Part shown: positions 10,688-19,870 of the stretch, piece by piece
Numbering within the stretch: position 1 is the stretch's first letter
Layout: each line of letters starts with the position of its first letter
Assembly (NCBI GenBank): GCA_007922305.1
Contig: ML677334.1
Span: forward strand, 55,850,720-55,914,719
Reading direction: 5' to 3'
Source of the DNA: Dermatemys mawii
Lineage: Eukaryota; Chordata; Testudines; Dermatemydidae
DNA length: 64,000 nt
Program-made: the position numbers and the translations under genes
The notes under the pieces: model-generated
What the model was told of the DNA's origin: nothing
Databases searched by the model: none
The model's input: only the letters and a program-made list of their open reading frames with translations

Positions 10688-12494
10688 CTATTTCAGTTGT
10701 TGAAAGAATAGGTTATGAAGAATGTGTGGGGAAGCGGAGGGAGGTGCAATTGGGGTGGGATGGGGCCAGAGATTGGAATATGTCCGGATCTCAGACTCTC
10801 CAATGCCCTCCGAGTTGCCGTGTTCTCTGAACCCCATTTCTGGAGGGCAATAAGGCATGTTATTAGGGGTTGAGTGCAGTGGATAAGGGTCCTGGGTTTG
10901 GGGGTTGGTCGGTGAAGACAGGGGAGTTGGAGGCAGCTGTGGGTGGTAATAACCAGATAGCTGATGATAGTGGCACGGAGGGGACAGAGGGCCAGAAGGG
11001 GAAGGGTTTTGGGACAACTGATAAAGGGAGCGGCGAGCGCGGTGCTTCTCCTCCTGAATGGTGACAATCCGCTGCATAATCTCTAATTGTAGCTGCAGTA
11101 ATGAGAATAGGTTATCGGTGGTTTCCCGCCAGTGAATTGCGTTCTCCTGCCGCGCCTTCTCCCTCAACTTGCTCTCGATCTCCCTCCACTTCTGTGCAAT
11201 TCGATTCTTCATTACAGACTGTTGCATTACTTGCTGTATTAGATCCTCTTTGCTCTTTTTTTGTCTCTTCTTCAGTCGCCTCAGCTTGTCAGCTGTTGAT
11301 AACAGTGATGGCACAGGGCTCAAGGTCGATCCTACACAGGGAAAATGAAACATGTAGCAGAGGCTCCCTTTTAAACAGCAGACATGCTGATGATTCCTCT
11401 GCATTCTCCGTTTGCCTGTCCCACAGAGAGCACACAGACAACAACGGAGCCCCTGCCATGGTGAGTCCTCTCCAGATGCAGGGGGAATGATTGTTTCCCT
11501 GCCGTGCTGTGCTATGGCTGCGGGGGAGTGCAGGACGTGGCGGGAGCCCTACTCTGAACACTGTCCCAACATTCTCCATAGGTGTTCGTCCTGGAAGATA
11601 TCTGGCTGCTGCGGGTGACCGAGGAAGAAAGGGAGGGCATTCTAATGAGATGTGGCTTCCACCCAGGGCCATATGCAGCTTGCCTCTGTGCAACAATGCT
11701 CCCCTCACCCCTCGTAGCACAGTGGCGGGGACTAGTGACCGTGACGGAGGCCACGCTGGCTCTCCCGAGAAACCTGCGCAGGCGCATTGCAAGTGCTCTT
11801 ATTGAGACCTTTGAAGAGATTACTGATGACGATTACCAAGATGTGATAGACTACATCAATGCACTATTCCACATGTAGGCAAGCATGCAGGCATCCCTTT
11901 CCACCCTCACCCAAGCTGCCCGCCTTCCCAATAGAAAAGCAGCTTTATCGCCACAATCTGCTGCTGCGCTGCCCCCCGCAACCGCCGGACGCTGCGGCTG
12001 GATGCCCTCCTTCTGTCTTGAGAAGAGCTCCTGGCTGCATGCGTCCTGGGACTCCTCCGTGCCCTGGGTTGCTACCGCTGCTGCCTTCTCCTCCTCCTCT
12101 TCGTCCTCCTCTTCCCCACCCCTTCACTGGTGGGCTGGGAAGTGTCTGTGGTGGTTGATGGAGTGCACATAGGATCACCACCAAGTATTGTGTACAGCTC
12201 CTTATAAAATCCGCAAGTCACTGGGGCTGCCCCGGAGCAGCTGTTTGCCTCGTGGGCTTTGCGATACGCATTCCTAAGCTCCTTGACTTTTACCCGGCAC
12301 TGCAGAGTGTCCCGCTCATGGCCTCTTTCCATCATGGCCCATGACATCTGGCCATATGTATCATAGTTTCTGCGGTTAGATCGCAGCTGAGACTGAACAG
12401 CCTCTTCCCCCCAACAACTGATGAGGTCAAGCACCTCGCTATTGCTCCACGCTGGGGATTGCCTATTGCAAGGAGGCATGGCACGTGGAGTCAT
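10688..12494 (-). pseudogene. Harbinger Myb/SANT-like DNA-binding protein, two exons, frameshifted
   Basis: This is the second gene of the Harbinger element, a nuclear DNA-binding partner of the transposase. Exon 1 starts at 12494 (a second ATG is at 12479). It encodes a trihelix Myb/SANT-like domain over about residues 13-110, seen as PAWSNSEVLDLISCWGEE, then RDTLQCRVKVKELRNAYRKA, then FYKELYTILGG. A frameshift in the G-run near 12111-12124 turns the following acidic tract into an Arg/Lys-rich tail. The shifted frame restores an E/D-rich run and then SQDACSQELFS. An intron of roughly 620 bp ends at a good acceptor (CCCTGTGTAG, last base 11332). Exon 2 is 11331-10688 and contains LRRLKKRQKKSKEDLIQQV, a charged coiled-coil-like segment and a Pro/Ser-rich C-terminus. 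The donor near 11900-11910 is uncertain. The protein is broken only by the frameshift. Confidence 0.85.
11458..11878 (+). CDS. Unrecognised small spliced ORF inside Harbinger, opposite the Myb gene
   Basis: I do not recognise this protein. An ATG at 11458-11460 abuts a strong donor (GTGAGT, 11461). A 121-bp intron ends at CCATAG (last base 11581). The following 98 codons (11582-11878) are open in the joined frame. Just upstream, CCCACAG ends at 11425, so 11426-11460 could also be a short internal exon in the same frame. The translation is unlike a random shadow. It has an LLRVTEEEREGILMRCGF stretch, an HPGPYAACLCATMLPSPL stretch, and an acidic end with ITDDDYQDVIDYINALFH that looks helical. 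It lies within the intron of the minus-strand Myb gene and on the same strand as the transposase. It has stayed open while both known genes have decayed. It could be a third element-encoded protein, a captured host exon, or chance. Confidence 0.35.
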
Positions 12495-12725
12495 GGCGAA
12501 GCAAAACGGTCACCTGCAAAGATTCCCTGAAGAGCACTCCACGCCTGGCTGCAGCAAACAGGAAAAGGCTTTTCAAATTTCCCTGGAAATTTAAAGGGCG
12601 GGTCTGACGTGTGGTCACCTGAACACAGGACAAAAGAGTTTGCAAGTGATGACCAGAGTGGCTTGAACAGGAATTATGGGACAGGCTGGAGGCCAGTTAA
12701 TGCGCAGTGGGTGTCCACATTCCCG

Positions 12726-12885
12726 CTGTAGCGCTACAGCAGCTGCGCTACAGCCCTTATTCCCTGTGTGGAGGTGGATTACCAGTAGTGCTATAACGCC
12801 GAGGTTATAGCGCTCTACGTGCCTCGCCAGTGTGGACAGGTAGAAGGTTATAGCACTCCTGGTGGCTTTATAGCACTGTAAAGTG
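12726..12885. repeat. Right subterminal TATAGC-type repeats of Harbinger
   Basis: The segment holds TGTAGCGCT, GCGCTACAG, GTGCTATAAC, TTATAGCGC, TTATAGCAC and TTATAGCAC again, in both orientations and spaced roughly 15-35 bp apart. They match the three words in the left subterminal region. They are likely recognition sites for the element's own DNA-binding protein (inference). Confidence 0.6.
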
Positions 12886-12905
12886 CGAGTGTAGCCAAGG
12901 CCTTT

Positions 12906-14384
12906 AGCAGAAGCATCTAGCTACTCTGGGATCATGGATAGAATTCTGGCGGAATACCAACACTTCTTCCATATCCACCACCCCACCGCACCCATTTGAC
13001 TCTTGAGTGTGCAAATGAGACCACAACTACAATTTCTGATTAGTTTGAGATTGACTGGACAGACTGGCTACCGAGTCAGTTTGAATCATGTGTACAGATT
13101 ACTACTTTATTCTAGCTCATTGTTAAGAAATCATTATCACCTAAAATGATTGGAACAAGGTTCCTGATTCTTTATATATTAAGTGGACTGAGATAAAGCA
13201 AAACAAAGCCCCCATCATTATTACTGCTACCAGAAAGAGCTTAGACAGAGAACTACCCATATAGGGCCAGATCCTCAGTTGCTGTAAACAGTTCCATTGA
13301 TTTCAGTGGAGCCAGCTTATGCCAGTTGGGGATTTAGTCCTTAATGTTGTGCACAATTATTTGCAGATAAATAAGCATCATTCTGACCACCTAATGTGTG
13401 CAAGCTCTGTTCTTTTAAATCCCTTTTTTTAAAATCTTTGAATCATGAGCAGAGGATTTATTGTTTTTTTTGAAATCCACAACATTCTCCAGCTTCTCTT
13501 TCTTTCAAAGGGTGACTGTAGGCAGCGAGTCAGCCCTCACCCACAATTTCTGCTGGTACAGCTCTCTACAGAGACAAATCCTGGAGTGATTAATGTGGTG
13601 TTGCAGTCCACGGAGCATCCGATTCCTCTAGACACTGACGTGACTGCAGCAGTAATGGGATCTGATGGGTAACTTGCCTGACTTGAAAAGCAGCATTGCC
13701 CATGCTGATTGTTTTTATTGGGTCATTATTACTTTTTAATTTGGATCCAATAAAGAACTTCCCAATGTTCAGGCAAAACATTGTTAAATGTTAATGTTGC
13801 CCACAATACATTGTGTGCTTCTTTCCATAAATGGAACAAAGTGCCTTCACTCTGATTGCCAGCTACAGATTTATTGGGGTATGGATTACACATATTAAAC
13901 ACAGTCATCAGGCCACAAAGGTTCCATCACAATCTGCCTACAAGCTAACATCATTAAGAGGCAGACTTCATATATCTTCATGACTGATATGTTGATCTTT
14001 CCCACTCCATTGACTAATAAATTGACACACACAGTGTTTTTCAACACTGGTGTGCACATTTCTGATTTACAGCAAAGCACTAAAGACTCAGATGTTGATG
14101 AATTCCAAATTGCATTGGCACCTGGCTGACCATAATGTTTCCCTAGGAAGAATGCTATTATTACATTACACACTCATAAATAATAAACATTGTGGGTTAA
14201 ATTGTGCCTGTAGTTTCATCCATACAATACCAGTGAAGGGAGTGTGGCACTCTGGGCCAGACCCTCTGCTGATGCTAATCAGCATACAATCAATCCCTCT
14301 CTCAGACGGCATTTTGTGGGCAACATCCCCTTCCAATGGGGGTCATTTCGCAGCACTGGTTCTCACTCAAATCGTATTGTATTT
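12906..14384. other. No gene found
   Basis: The DNA is AT-rich and non-coding in appearance. A degenerate dispersed repeat with the core CCATTGATTTCAGTGGAGCC lies at 13263-13340. The frames at 13445-13672, 13895-14173 and 14050-14403 show no domain or splice support. Confidence 0.45.
13263..13340. repeat. Dispersed amniote repeat with CCATTGA-TTCAGTGG core
   Basis: The sequence GGGCCAGATCCTCAGTTGCT leads into CCATTGATTTCAGTGGAGCC and then GCTTATGCCAGTTGGGGATT. This is an imperfect palindrome around a near-symmetrical centre. Weaker relatives occur at about 2620, 5127, 32050, 36095, 49550 and 56610. I recognise it as a common sauropsid repeat but cannot assign a family. Confidence 0.55.
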
Positions 14385-14503
14385 GGGTAACCAGATATCC
14401 TGATTTTATAGAGACAGTCTTGATATTCAGGGATTTGTCTTATACAGGTGCCTATTACCCCGGACCTCCTGTCCCAATTTTGCACACTTCCTATCTTGTA
14501 GAC
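14385..14503 (+). mobile_element. 120-bp TA-flanked MITE, copy 1
   Basis: The left end is GGGTAACCAGATATCCTGAT, close to the GGGTGAYCAGATGTCCTGAT end at 48254. The right end (CTATCTTGTAGAC, then TA) is the most decayed of the four copies. The length of 119 bp matches the other copies. There is no coding capacity. Confidence 0.75.
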
Positions 14504-14699
14504 TAGAGGACACAGATAACAGCATGAAGTATTCCCCTCCCTAAGGAGTTGAGAGTGGCCTCTTTGTAACACTTTCACCTCCTGTAATGAAAAGACCAGA
14601 ATCAGAAGTCAAACTCAGATGCTCTTTAGCCATGTGAAGGCTATAGGACTTGGCTGTTAGGCTACCTTACGATTCATGCTTTTTATCCTCAGTACAGTA

Positions 14700-14870
14700 A
14701 AAATACTGTATATCCAATAGCAAATTCCATCTGAGGATCTCAGAGCACTTTACGTACATTGTAAGGCTAAATTCGTCAAAGACCCGGTGAGGAAGTAACA
14801 TAGAATCATCCCTGTTTTCTAGATAGGGAAACTGGGCCACAGAGATGTTAAAGCCAACTGGGTGCTGAAA
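14700..14870 (+). repeat. MIR-type SINE fragment
   Basis: GATCTCAGAGCACTTTACGT is followed by CTAGATAGGGAAACTGGGCC and ACAGAGATGTTAAAG. This is the MIR order of core sequence followed by the GGAAACTGAGGC block. Sense orientation; ends are approximate. Confidence 0.75.
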
Positions 14871-16771
14871 ATCATGAAATTCAAATTACAAATATTTATT
14901 TTCTTTATAAATGTTCATGCTTTTCAATTCAGTGTGTATTAGGCTGGGGTAGCCCTATACTGGCAGTGAGAGGAATAAGGCCCCTCCTCTTACTCCCCTG
15001 CTCAGCTGTGCTCAGATTGAGAGAACAGCTCTGGTGAGGACACTCACTGTCTGCTGTGAGCAAGGGAGTGTGGAGGGAACATGCAGGCATGGGGGAGTGG
15101 GAGGAGTTGTCCTAGCTTGACCCACCTGCTTATTTGACAGAGTGGTCGGCTAGACACAAAGAGGGGACTGAGCTACTCTGTGAAAAGGTGCGATGCAAAT
15201 TAGTCCTTTGTCAGACTATGAAGGAAGGAATTGTGACCAAATCAGGCTTCATTCTCTGGTCTGCTCCTTGGATGGGGCAGTTATGAATAAAAGTCATGCC
15301 CTATGCATTTACAAGGTGATTTGGCTTCTTTTAAGGAATACGTTTCACAGTATGTGTGCTCTTACTAATAATGCATAAGGATACATATTTGTCAAACCAT
15401 TATATCTAAACAGATGCGTCACTAGGGTGTTATTGGGAAAAAAGGAGGAATGGTTATTGTGGCTGGTGAGATATTTCAACATTAAGGAAAGCCCTATTAA
15501 AAATAAATAAATAAAAAGCCTTCAATTTTTTCCCCTGAAGGCTGATTCACAACTTCATTAAAAAAAACCATAGGAGGGTTAAGTAGAAATTCTGTTTATT
15601 TTCAGTTTTCTTTTAATTCAATATTTCCTACTTAAAACAGGTATACAGATAAATATTTTGAAAAGCCTTTTGTTTTTCTAAAAATCTTTAGAAAATAAAT
15701 ACTATTTTGTAAGTGTTTGTAGATGCCAAAAACAGAAGCTGGAGAATGAGGAGAATAAAAAAGGACCCTCACGCAAAAGACGTAGTTACACTGACTGCAA
15801 TCAAAATTAGGTAATTTTTCAAAACTGTTAGGTGTCAATGTAAACTGCCTCTGGGCATCTTTAATTTATGTGACTGCTACTTACACAGCAGATAAGGCAT
15901 TTTGATAGGATCCTTAATAGCAGCACAGGGGTAATATGTTTCACAGGGGTGAAACTGTCCTAAGCAATACTATATCTGAAATATATATGGAACAGGAAAG
16001 CTTTTCCTTTTAATAACTAGCATAGATATTGTCTCCCACCTTTGCAGAGCATATTTATTATGCTGAATTAAAGGAAGCAAATAAAGAGAAATGTTATTTG
16101 AAACATTTCAGCAAATTAAAAACTAAATTCATAACTTTCCATGATCACATCCCCTCAAGCCAAATTTTGTTCATGCTAATGTTTGTGGGAAATGGATTTT
16201 AAGCTCACAGCCAGAATTTGGGATGATGTTCATTAAATTTCAGCTGGAAATGGAAGTAGTGTAATAGCCATCTTGGAATTTTATTGTGTTGTTTGTGGTT
16301 GAAGGGTAGGCACTGGTGCAGAAAGAGAGTACATGGGAAAAAGCAGGGTACACTGAAAGAGGAATAGGGGGATCAGAAAGAGAATCCACTCATTACCTAA
16401 ATGAACCCACTTCCAAAACGTTGCAAGAAACAAGTGATCTGCAAACTCAGTGAAAGGCAGGTGAGCCAAGGTTCCCAAAAGCCCCATTCCAAGGTGGGTA
16501 CTTCAACTCAATAGGCTCTTCCTCGCAGATTCACCAAAGGGGTAAACTGAATCAAAGGTGAGAGAGACTCCTAATCCTCATCAGCACTTGGCACAGCATC
16601 CACCTTAGAAGGAGCAGCAAGAGGGACACCAGCTAATAGTGCACCACCTGCAGGATGCTGTAGCTGTGGAGTTGAACCACGTAGTCTCCCTTCCTTGAAG
16701 ATTTCCAGGTGTGCTCCTTCACCCCATGTCTGGCTGGAGAGAAGAAAGAGTGAGCTCTGGAACAAACAAGA
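14871..16771. other. No gene found
   Basis: AT-rich sequence with several A/T homopolymers and no transposon ends that I can place. The minus-strand frame at 16281-16487 has no recognisable content. Confidence 0.4.
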
Positions 16772-16779
16772 TCCTATAG

Positions 16780-17112
16780 CAGGAATCTGCAACCTCTGGC
16801 ACATGGCCCATCAGGGAAATCAACTGGCGGACCACAACCAATTGTTTACCTCCAGCCTCCACAGGTTCAGCAGATCGCAGCTCCCACTGGCTGTGGTTTC
16901 CTGTTCCAGGCCAATAGGGGCTGTGGGAAGTGGCGTGGGCCATGGGATGTGCTGGCCACTGCTTTCTTCAGCCCCCATTGGCCTTGAGCAGTGAACCGCA
17001 GCCAGTGGGAGCTACAATTGGCCGAACATGCAAACGCTGCAGGTAAACAAATCATCTCAGCCCACCAGCAGATTTCCCTGACAGGCCACGTGCCAAAAGT
17101 GGCCGATCCCTG
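16780..17112. mobile_element. Palindromic hAT non-autonomous element with 8-bp TSD
   Basis: The 333-bp element is flanked by TCCTATAG (16772-16779) and TCCCATAG (17113-17120), an 8-bp duplication with one change. It begins CAGGAATCTGCAACCTCTGG and ends with the inverse, GCCAAAAGTGGCCGATCCCT followed by G. The complementarity continues inward. For example, CTCCCACTGGCTGTGG near 16880 pairs with CCGCAGCCAGTGGGAG near 16998, so almost the whole element is an inverted repeat that could fold back on itself. Open frames on both strands are consequences of this symmetry and of GC content. Confidence 0.88.
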
Positions 17113-17120
17113 TCCCATAG

Positions 17121-18654
17121 GATATGTCTACAGTGCAGCTCAGAGTGAGCCTCCCAGCCCAGACCCAAGCTTTGTTTATTAAAATCCTTTGCAGGCCACC
17201 TTCAAAATATCCTAAAAAAAAAAATCTATTCCGGAAGGTTCCTCCTAACTTCAAAAATGAGTCACCTGCTCTTCTTCAAACATCCCAGTGACTTCTCCAT
17301 ATTCTTCCTCTCTTTATGACAATTACACTTATCCAGGCAGGGAGCAGAAACAATGCCATGTGAATAAGGTGACAATTAGATAGCAATAATAACAAATAGC
17401 AAAAGCCTGTGGTAAACGCCACCGTTGAGCAGCCTTCTGTTAGCTGGTTGAATTTTGCATAGACAAATTTATAAAAATCAGTCTGTAGGGCAAAATTAAC
17501 TGAATAAACTGTTTGCTATGTGTGGTTCACCGGAGCACTATGAAAATCCTAATATCCCTTTATGTTTGAATTTTCCCAGCCTGCTTCATTCAAAGTCCAG
17601 CAAAGTAAATTAAGTCAAGGGTACATTTCTTTTTAAAGCCGTACGACTCTCTTTTGAAGCTCCAGCACCCCCATTATTATTGCAACTTTCTGATTCTCTG
17701 CAATTTTGCATCTTTCTTGTATTAAGCCCAAGGTAGAGGGGGCAAGGAGGGTAAACATTTGCAGAAAACTGGGCAAGTTTGATCTGAGATGACAACATTA
17801 ATATTAGGAATAATATCCCAGCTTTCTCCAGTTGTTTGATTTAATCCAAAGAAAGCACACTGTGCAGTTAGTAAACATCATATCCTCTTAATTATATCAA
17901 ATTACCTTTCAGGGGCAGCTCTGCCCTGCTGTCAAAGGCCAGGAACTTGCTTTTAACGATGAACTGGTACCTCAGTGAGACATTATGTATCATCATTTAG
18001 CTCAGAGAATGTAGCCCAAATCAGTTGTGTAGGTGTAATTAGATGCTGAAAAATAATTACTTTGGCCTTACCATTAGCAGCTTCTTGCTTGTATCCCCTT
18101 GTGATCGATGAACAAATTACTTTATTAAGAAATCATTAGAATTTAATTTGTCTCTATATGCTATGGACATCAATATTCATTTCTCCTAACAGAAGTGCAC
18201 ATTCTTATTATAAATTCATTTTAATGGACTTCCAGTTATCAATTTGGAATTGCTATCAACCTTAACTAAAACAGACCATTTTTACAAAGTAGGAATTTAT
18301 TCTTACGCATCAGCTATCAGTACAGACCCAAAGGAACATGAACTTTATTGCTAAGCAATACACAGGGATATTCTTTGCATTCCTGTAGCCCACTACACTA
18401 AGACAGACATAGTGTCAGGCAGGTTGAGGCTATGTCTCTGTCTGCTAATCCAGTAGTCAGATTTGCAAATTGCACCCTGAAATTGAAGAGCAGGCTTATG
18501 AAAATTTACCCCACTGTCATTGGGTGCATATTCCTCCCCACAGATTTACTCTGAGTGCCATGAAAATGCTTTCTCTTGATGACTTTGGTTATGTACATCA
18601 CTATCCAGTTAAATCAAACAGCTACTGATTAATTGACCATTAGGTTCTTTTTAG
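17121..18654. other. No gene found; possible conserved non-coding block
   Basis: No repeats are recognised. From about 17880 to 18290 the sequence is complex, AT-rich and free of transposon traces, as often seen in conserved vertebrate non-coding elements. That reading needs a cross-species alignment. Confidence 0.4.
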
Positions 18655-18731
18655 GTGAAATGTACATGGGAGATGTGGAGGGAAAGGTGATCAGTCAGAA
18701 ACCAGGTCATGTCCTTGTGAAAATTCTTGAG
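18655..18731 (+). CDS. Candidate host exon (77 bp), identity unknown
   Basis: A plausible acceptor (GGTTCTTTTTAG, last base 18654) precedes a 77-bp open stretch that ends at GAG followed by the strong donor GTGAGT (18732). A branch-point-like CTGAT lies about 30 bp upstream of the acceptor. The frame in phase with upstream reads EMYMGDVEGKVISQKPGHVL and five more residues, with no stop. I do not recognise a protein family from 25 residues, and no partner exon was identified nearby. It could be a real internal exon of a long gene spanning the window, a decayed exon, or chance. Confidence 0.25.
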
Positions 18732-18779
18732 GTGAGTCTCAGTCTTGCATACTCTTTTACCTGCTGTCTCCACCATGAG

Positions 18780-19870
18780 GGACTCTTGCTTGTGCGTAGC
18801 TGGGTGTCAGCTTCTTAACTCTACCAGCATTCTAACCACTCAAGTTCTCTCCTCTGGGCTACGCCAGCCCTCACTTTGCCTTGCAGATTAACAATAGGTG
18901 CACCCCACTCCCTGAGTCCATTTGAAGAGTCCCCCTGTGTTATCCAGCACTGACACTAGCTACTCACAGAAATAGCTAGTGTCAGTGCTGGATAACACAG
19001 GGGATCAGCATACACATCAACTTGTAAGATTCAGCTCTAGATCAGCACTTTCCTAAACATCACAGCACTTAGGTATATTTATTGTAAAAACAAGAATAAG
19101 TTTATAATCAAAAGTTCAAAGCTCAAGAGACAGTGAGTAACCACACTGGAAACAAAAGATTATATTTAAAAACAAAATCATAAGATGTGTTCTAAAGAGT
19201 AAAATTAACAGGTTAACCTCCTGTCAAAAGAAATTTCTCACTCCAATGTCTTTTGCAGTTTTTCAAGCAATATTGGCTGAGATCCTGATTTCATGACTGT
19301 AAACACTATCTATTTACTTCCTAGGTGCAGGATGTGGGGATGTCTTCTTTCTTGCTTATATATACTCACAAAGCTTACTATCTGACCTCAGAATCAGAAT
19401 AAGCACCTGTGGCTTGATTTTCCGGTGGGCTACTTCCCTGTTGACCTCACATCTTTCATTAACATTTGACTTCACATGTAAATGGGCATCCATTGTGTTA
19501 GCCTATAGTGCTTAATTTACTTCCCAAAAGACAGCCCTAAATTTCTTCCCTCCTGACTGGAGGAAAACCTGTTTTCATGTCTCCTGGTGATTTATACCTT
19601 GACACAGACTCTAAGAACATAGTTTCAGTATATGTACACATAATTCCTTACATAGTATCTGTACATACTTTTCAAAAAGATATTAATGACCAGTGTGACC
19701 TCAGCTTTCATTTAAGATGTATATGACATTATTTGGTAAAACACAATGTACATTCTAGAATCAGGACATTCTAGTAACCCCCTTGCAAGCTGGCATTAAG
19801 TTCTTCTTGGGTCATAGTTCTATTTGCGCTATGCAATTAACTACACATATTCAGATGCTGACATCTTTAC
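18780..19870. other. Possible decayed LTR-element or other long repeat
   Basis: The run containing GCAGATTAACAATAGGTGCA and later a long A/T-rich part looks like a widespread turtle repeat of LTR-retrotransposon type. I find no paired LTRs, primer-binding site or coding domain, so the assignment is weak. The perfect inverted repeat at 18932-19003 lies within it. Confidence 0.3.
18932..19003. repeat. Perfect 31-bp inverted repeat with 10-bp loop
   Basis: The left arm is 18932-18962 and the right arm 18973-19003. All 31 positions pair, and the spacer is CTCACAGAAA. The arms begin CCCCTGTGTTATCCAGCACT and end with the reverse complement of the same. Nothing else of this age in the window is mismatch-free, so the duplication is recent or under selection for pairing. 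Confidence 0.97.

Larger units (their letters stand above)
8697..12902. mobile_element. PIF/Harbinger DNA transposon, 4.2 kb, two known genes
   Basis: The left end reads GGGCATGGTTACAC, and the right end, reverse-complemented, reads GGCCTTGGCTACAC, matching at 11 of 14 positions. Both are flanked by TTT (8694-8696 and 12903-12905). A 3-bp duplication is characteristic of this superfamily, though TWA is the usual target. Inside are a DDE_4-type transposase on plus and a Myb/SANT-like gene on minus, facing each other with their stop codons 133 bp apart. That convergent two-gene plan is known for animal Harbinger elements. The termini carry several TATAGCRC-type repeats. Both genes are broken, so this copy is not autonomous. 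Confidence 0.92.

Noticed and set aside
11289..11792. 167-codon minus-strand frame in the Harbinger element
   Set aside because: It covers the intron of the Myb-like gene and the antisense of the plus-strand small ORF. It is not collinear with either exon frame of the Myb-like protein.
16695..17254. Several 60-99-codon frames on both strands
   Set aside because: All overlap the palindromic hAT element; their similarity to each other reflects its inverted symmetry.
18780..19870. LTR retrotransposon or endogenous retrovirus
   Set aside because: Local sequence looks like a known turtle repeat, but no paired LTRs, primer-binding site, polypurine tract or viral domain is visible; kept only as a low-confidence note.
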